Both the position numbers and the translations under genes were made by a program. Positions 5,711 to 6,754 of a stretch of 6,754 nt of DNA are shown here, piece by piece. A model generated the notes under the pieces. The model did no database searches, was not told the DNA's origin, and saw only the letters and a list, made by a program, of their open reading frames with translations. Origin of the DNA: Gammaproteobacteria bacterium (GTDB lineage: Bacteria; Pseudomonadota; Gammaproteobacteria; Thiomicrospirales; Thiomicrospiraceae); NCBI GenBank assembly GCA_013153955.1, contig JAADDM010000142.1:1-6754 (forward strand), written 5' to 3'. Each line of letters begins with the position of its first letter. The stretch's first letter is position 1.

Positions 5711-6199
5711 ATGTCCGCACATTTTAGTTACCTTCAAACGATGCAGGAGTCAGATCTCTCTTGGGTTTTCTCTGTTGAGCAGCGTGCTTATGATTTTCCT
5801 TGGAGCATGAAGGGGTTTGAGAATAGTTTAGAGCAAGGGCTGAACTATCTGTTCTATTCGATAGAGGGTAAGGCACTTGGCTATTGCTGTCTGTTACCGG
5901 TGTTGGATGAGGCGCATATTTTAAATGTCTGTGTTGCGCCAGAATATCAAGGAAAAGGGATTGCCAGAGCGGCTTTAACGGCGATTTCGGATAAGTTACG
6001 AGAGCGTCGCTTTAATATAATTTTATTAGAGGTGCGCGAGTCTAATATGCCTGCAAGGCAGCTATATCGTCAGTTTGGGTTTACAGAAGATGGGGTTCGG
6101 AAAGGCTATTATCGTTCAAGTCTTTGGGATGAAGCGTTGATGGAGTTGGTGGATGCACGAGAAGACGCTATTTTGATGTCGTATCGTTTAAATGATTAG
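5711..6199 (+). CDS. rimI: Ribosomal protein S18 N-terminal alanine acetyltransferase RimI
   Basis: RimI is a GNAT-family enzyme that transfers acetyl from acetyl-CoA to the N-terminal alanine of ribosomal protein S18. From this start the product has 162 residues (E. coli 148). VEQRAYDFPWS at 22-32 matches IEQRAHAFPWS of E. coli RimI. LNVCVAPEYQGKGIA at 71-85 contains the acetyl-CoA binding motif Q80-x-x-G83-x-A85. LLEVRESN holds Glu107 and QLYRQFGF holds Tyr119, with the same 12-residue spacing as catalytic Glu103 and Tyr115 of the enterobacterial enzyme. The C-terminal REDAILM also agrees. About ten extra residues (SSLWDEALMELV region) sit between YYR and REDAI. An in-frame ATG at 5660 would add 17 residues and has a TAAGG eight bases upstream; I prefer 5711 because it aligns with the RimI N-terminus, but the longer start is possible. 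The gene follows the holD-like gene closely, probably in one operon. Confidence 0.92.
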   Translation: MSAHFSYLQTMQESDLSWVFSVEQRAYDFPWSMKGFENSLEQGLNYLFYSIEGKALGYCCLLPVLDEAHILNVCVAPEYQGKGIARAALTAISDKLRERRFNIILLEVRESNMPARQLYRQFGFTEDGVRKGYYRSSLWDEALMELVDAREDAILMSYRLND

Positions 6200-6211
6200 C
6201 TGAAGAGTTTA

Positions 6212-6244
6212 GCTAGGCCTAGCCAAATACAGGGTGTATTTGGC
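6212..6244. terminator. Overlapping hairpins in the rimI/suhB convergent gap
   Basis: GCTAGGCCTAGC at 6212-6223 is a perfect 12-bp palindrome. It overlaps by two bases a hairpin with 9-bp arms, GCCAAATAC at 6222-6230 and GTATTTGGC at 6236-6244, around the loop AGGGT. The position between two convergent genes suggests bidirectional termination, but neither strand has a T-run after the stem. It may act as a transcript-end stabiliser or need a termination factor. The two structures share bases and are mutually exclusive. Confidence 0.45.
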
Positions 6245-6270
6245 GGCACTGAATGGGCTGTGTAGGTTGA

Positions 6271-6754
6271 CTAAGTACGTAGTTCTGAAGGAACTGTTTT
6301 AGCTAACGTTTGTGCCATCTCTTTAAATAACTTAGGATTGGCAGCCATAATATTTCCACTTTCTAGGAAGTTATCTCCACCTTTAAAGTCTGTGGCTAAT
6401 CCACCTGCTTCTTGTACCAGTAATGTCCCTGCGGCGATGTCCCAAGGCTTTAAGTTAAACTCCCAGTAACCATCTACGCGACCACAGGCAACATAGGCTA
6501 AATCAAGTGCTGCAGAACCAGCTCTTCTTACGCCTGCTGTAGAGGTGATGAAGGCTTTTAAGCTGTTCATGTAAGCATCTAAATAGCTAAAATCATAGTA
6601 TGGGAACCCCGTTGCAAGCATCGAGTTGTCCAGTGTTTTTTGATCACTGATACGAATGCGCTGATTGTTCAAAAACGCACCGCGTCCACGGGTAGCCGTA
6701 AACATCTCATCCCTGACAGGATCAAAGATAACAGCGTGCTGAATTTTACCTTTT
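6271..6754 (-). CDS. suhB: Inositol-1-monophosphatase SuhB (C-terminal part; 5' end beyond window)
   Basis: The minus strand is open from the window edge to TAG at 6273-6271 and encodes the last 160 residues of a protein that is about 267 residues in E. coli. It follows SuhB closely: FDPVRDEMFTATRGRGAFLN (E. coli YDPMRNELFTATRGQGAQLN), LATGFPYYD, RRAGSAALDLAYVACGRVDG, and PWDIAAGTLLVQEAGG. The last is the inositol monophosphatase signature with its metal-binding, catalytic Asp. The N-terminal metal-binding DGT region lies outside the window. SuhB hydrolyses inositol 1-phosphate in a Mg2+-dependent way; in E. coli it also joins the NusA/NusB/NusE/NusG antitermination complex for rRNA transcription. 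The Met at 6705 is internal and not the start, since conserved sequence continues upstream of it. The gene is convergent with rimI. Confidence 0.95.
   Translation of the reverse strand, partial: KGKIQHAVIFDPVRDEMFTATRGRGAFLNNQRIRISDQKTLDNSMLATGFPYYDFSYLDAYMNSLKAFITSTAGVRRAGSAALDLAYVACGRVDGYWEFNLKPWDIAAGTLLVQEAGGLATDFKGGDNFLESGNIMAANPKLFKEMAQTLAKTVPSELRT

Overview
The window looks like a chromosomal segment of a free-living gammaproteobacterium with moderate-to-low GC. Its protein set (BepA-type M48 protease, TusA, DsrE2, type II PssA, LeuA, a HolD-like protein, RimI, SuhB) and the holD-rimI gene order fit that class. The TusA/DsrE2 pair is a sulfur-trafficking pair often found in sulfur oxidisers, so a Thiomicrospira/Hydrogenovibrio-like chemolithotroph is a reasonable guess. 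That guess is inference; the sequence alone does not fix the genus.

Layout. (1) Positions 1-1337, minus strand: a nearly complete periplasmic M48 metalloprotease with a TPR tail (BepA/YfgC family), running off the left edge. (2) Positions 1338-1512: a divergent intergenic region with a strong palindrome. (3) Positions 1513-2302, plus: tusA and dsrE2, a two-gene cytoplasmic sulfur-carrier unit. (4) Positions 2303-2410: an intergenic region with a candidate extended -10 promoter. (5) Positions 2411-4833, plus: pssA and leuA, joined by an ATGA stop/start overlap and closed by a good intrinsic terminator. (6) Positions 4834-4993: terminator, then a palindrome upstream of the next gene. (7) Positions 4994-6199, plus: a divergent, enlarged HolD (DNA polymerase III psi) candidate followed by rimI, the same pair order as in E. 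coli. (8) Positions 6200-6270: a short convergent gap with overlapping hairpins. (9) Positions 6271-6754, minus: the C-terminal half of suhB, running off the right edge.

Most genes are housekeeping: outer-membrane protein quality control, phosphatidylserine synthesis, leucine biosynthesis, replication clamp loading, ribosomal protein S18 acetylation, and SuhB. No mobile element, tRNA, rRNA or CRISPR array was seen. I found no clearly new system. The points most worth a second look are the HolD-like protein with its long linker, the TusA-DsrE2 pair with extra cysteines, the tailed PssA translationally coupled to LeuA, and two unexplained palindromes in front of genes.
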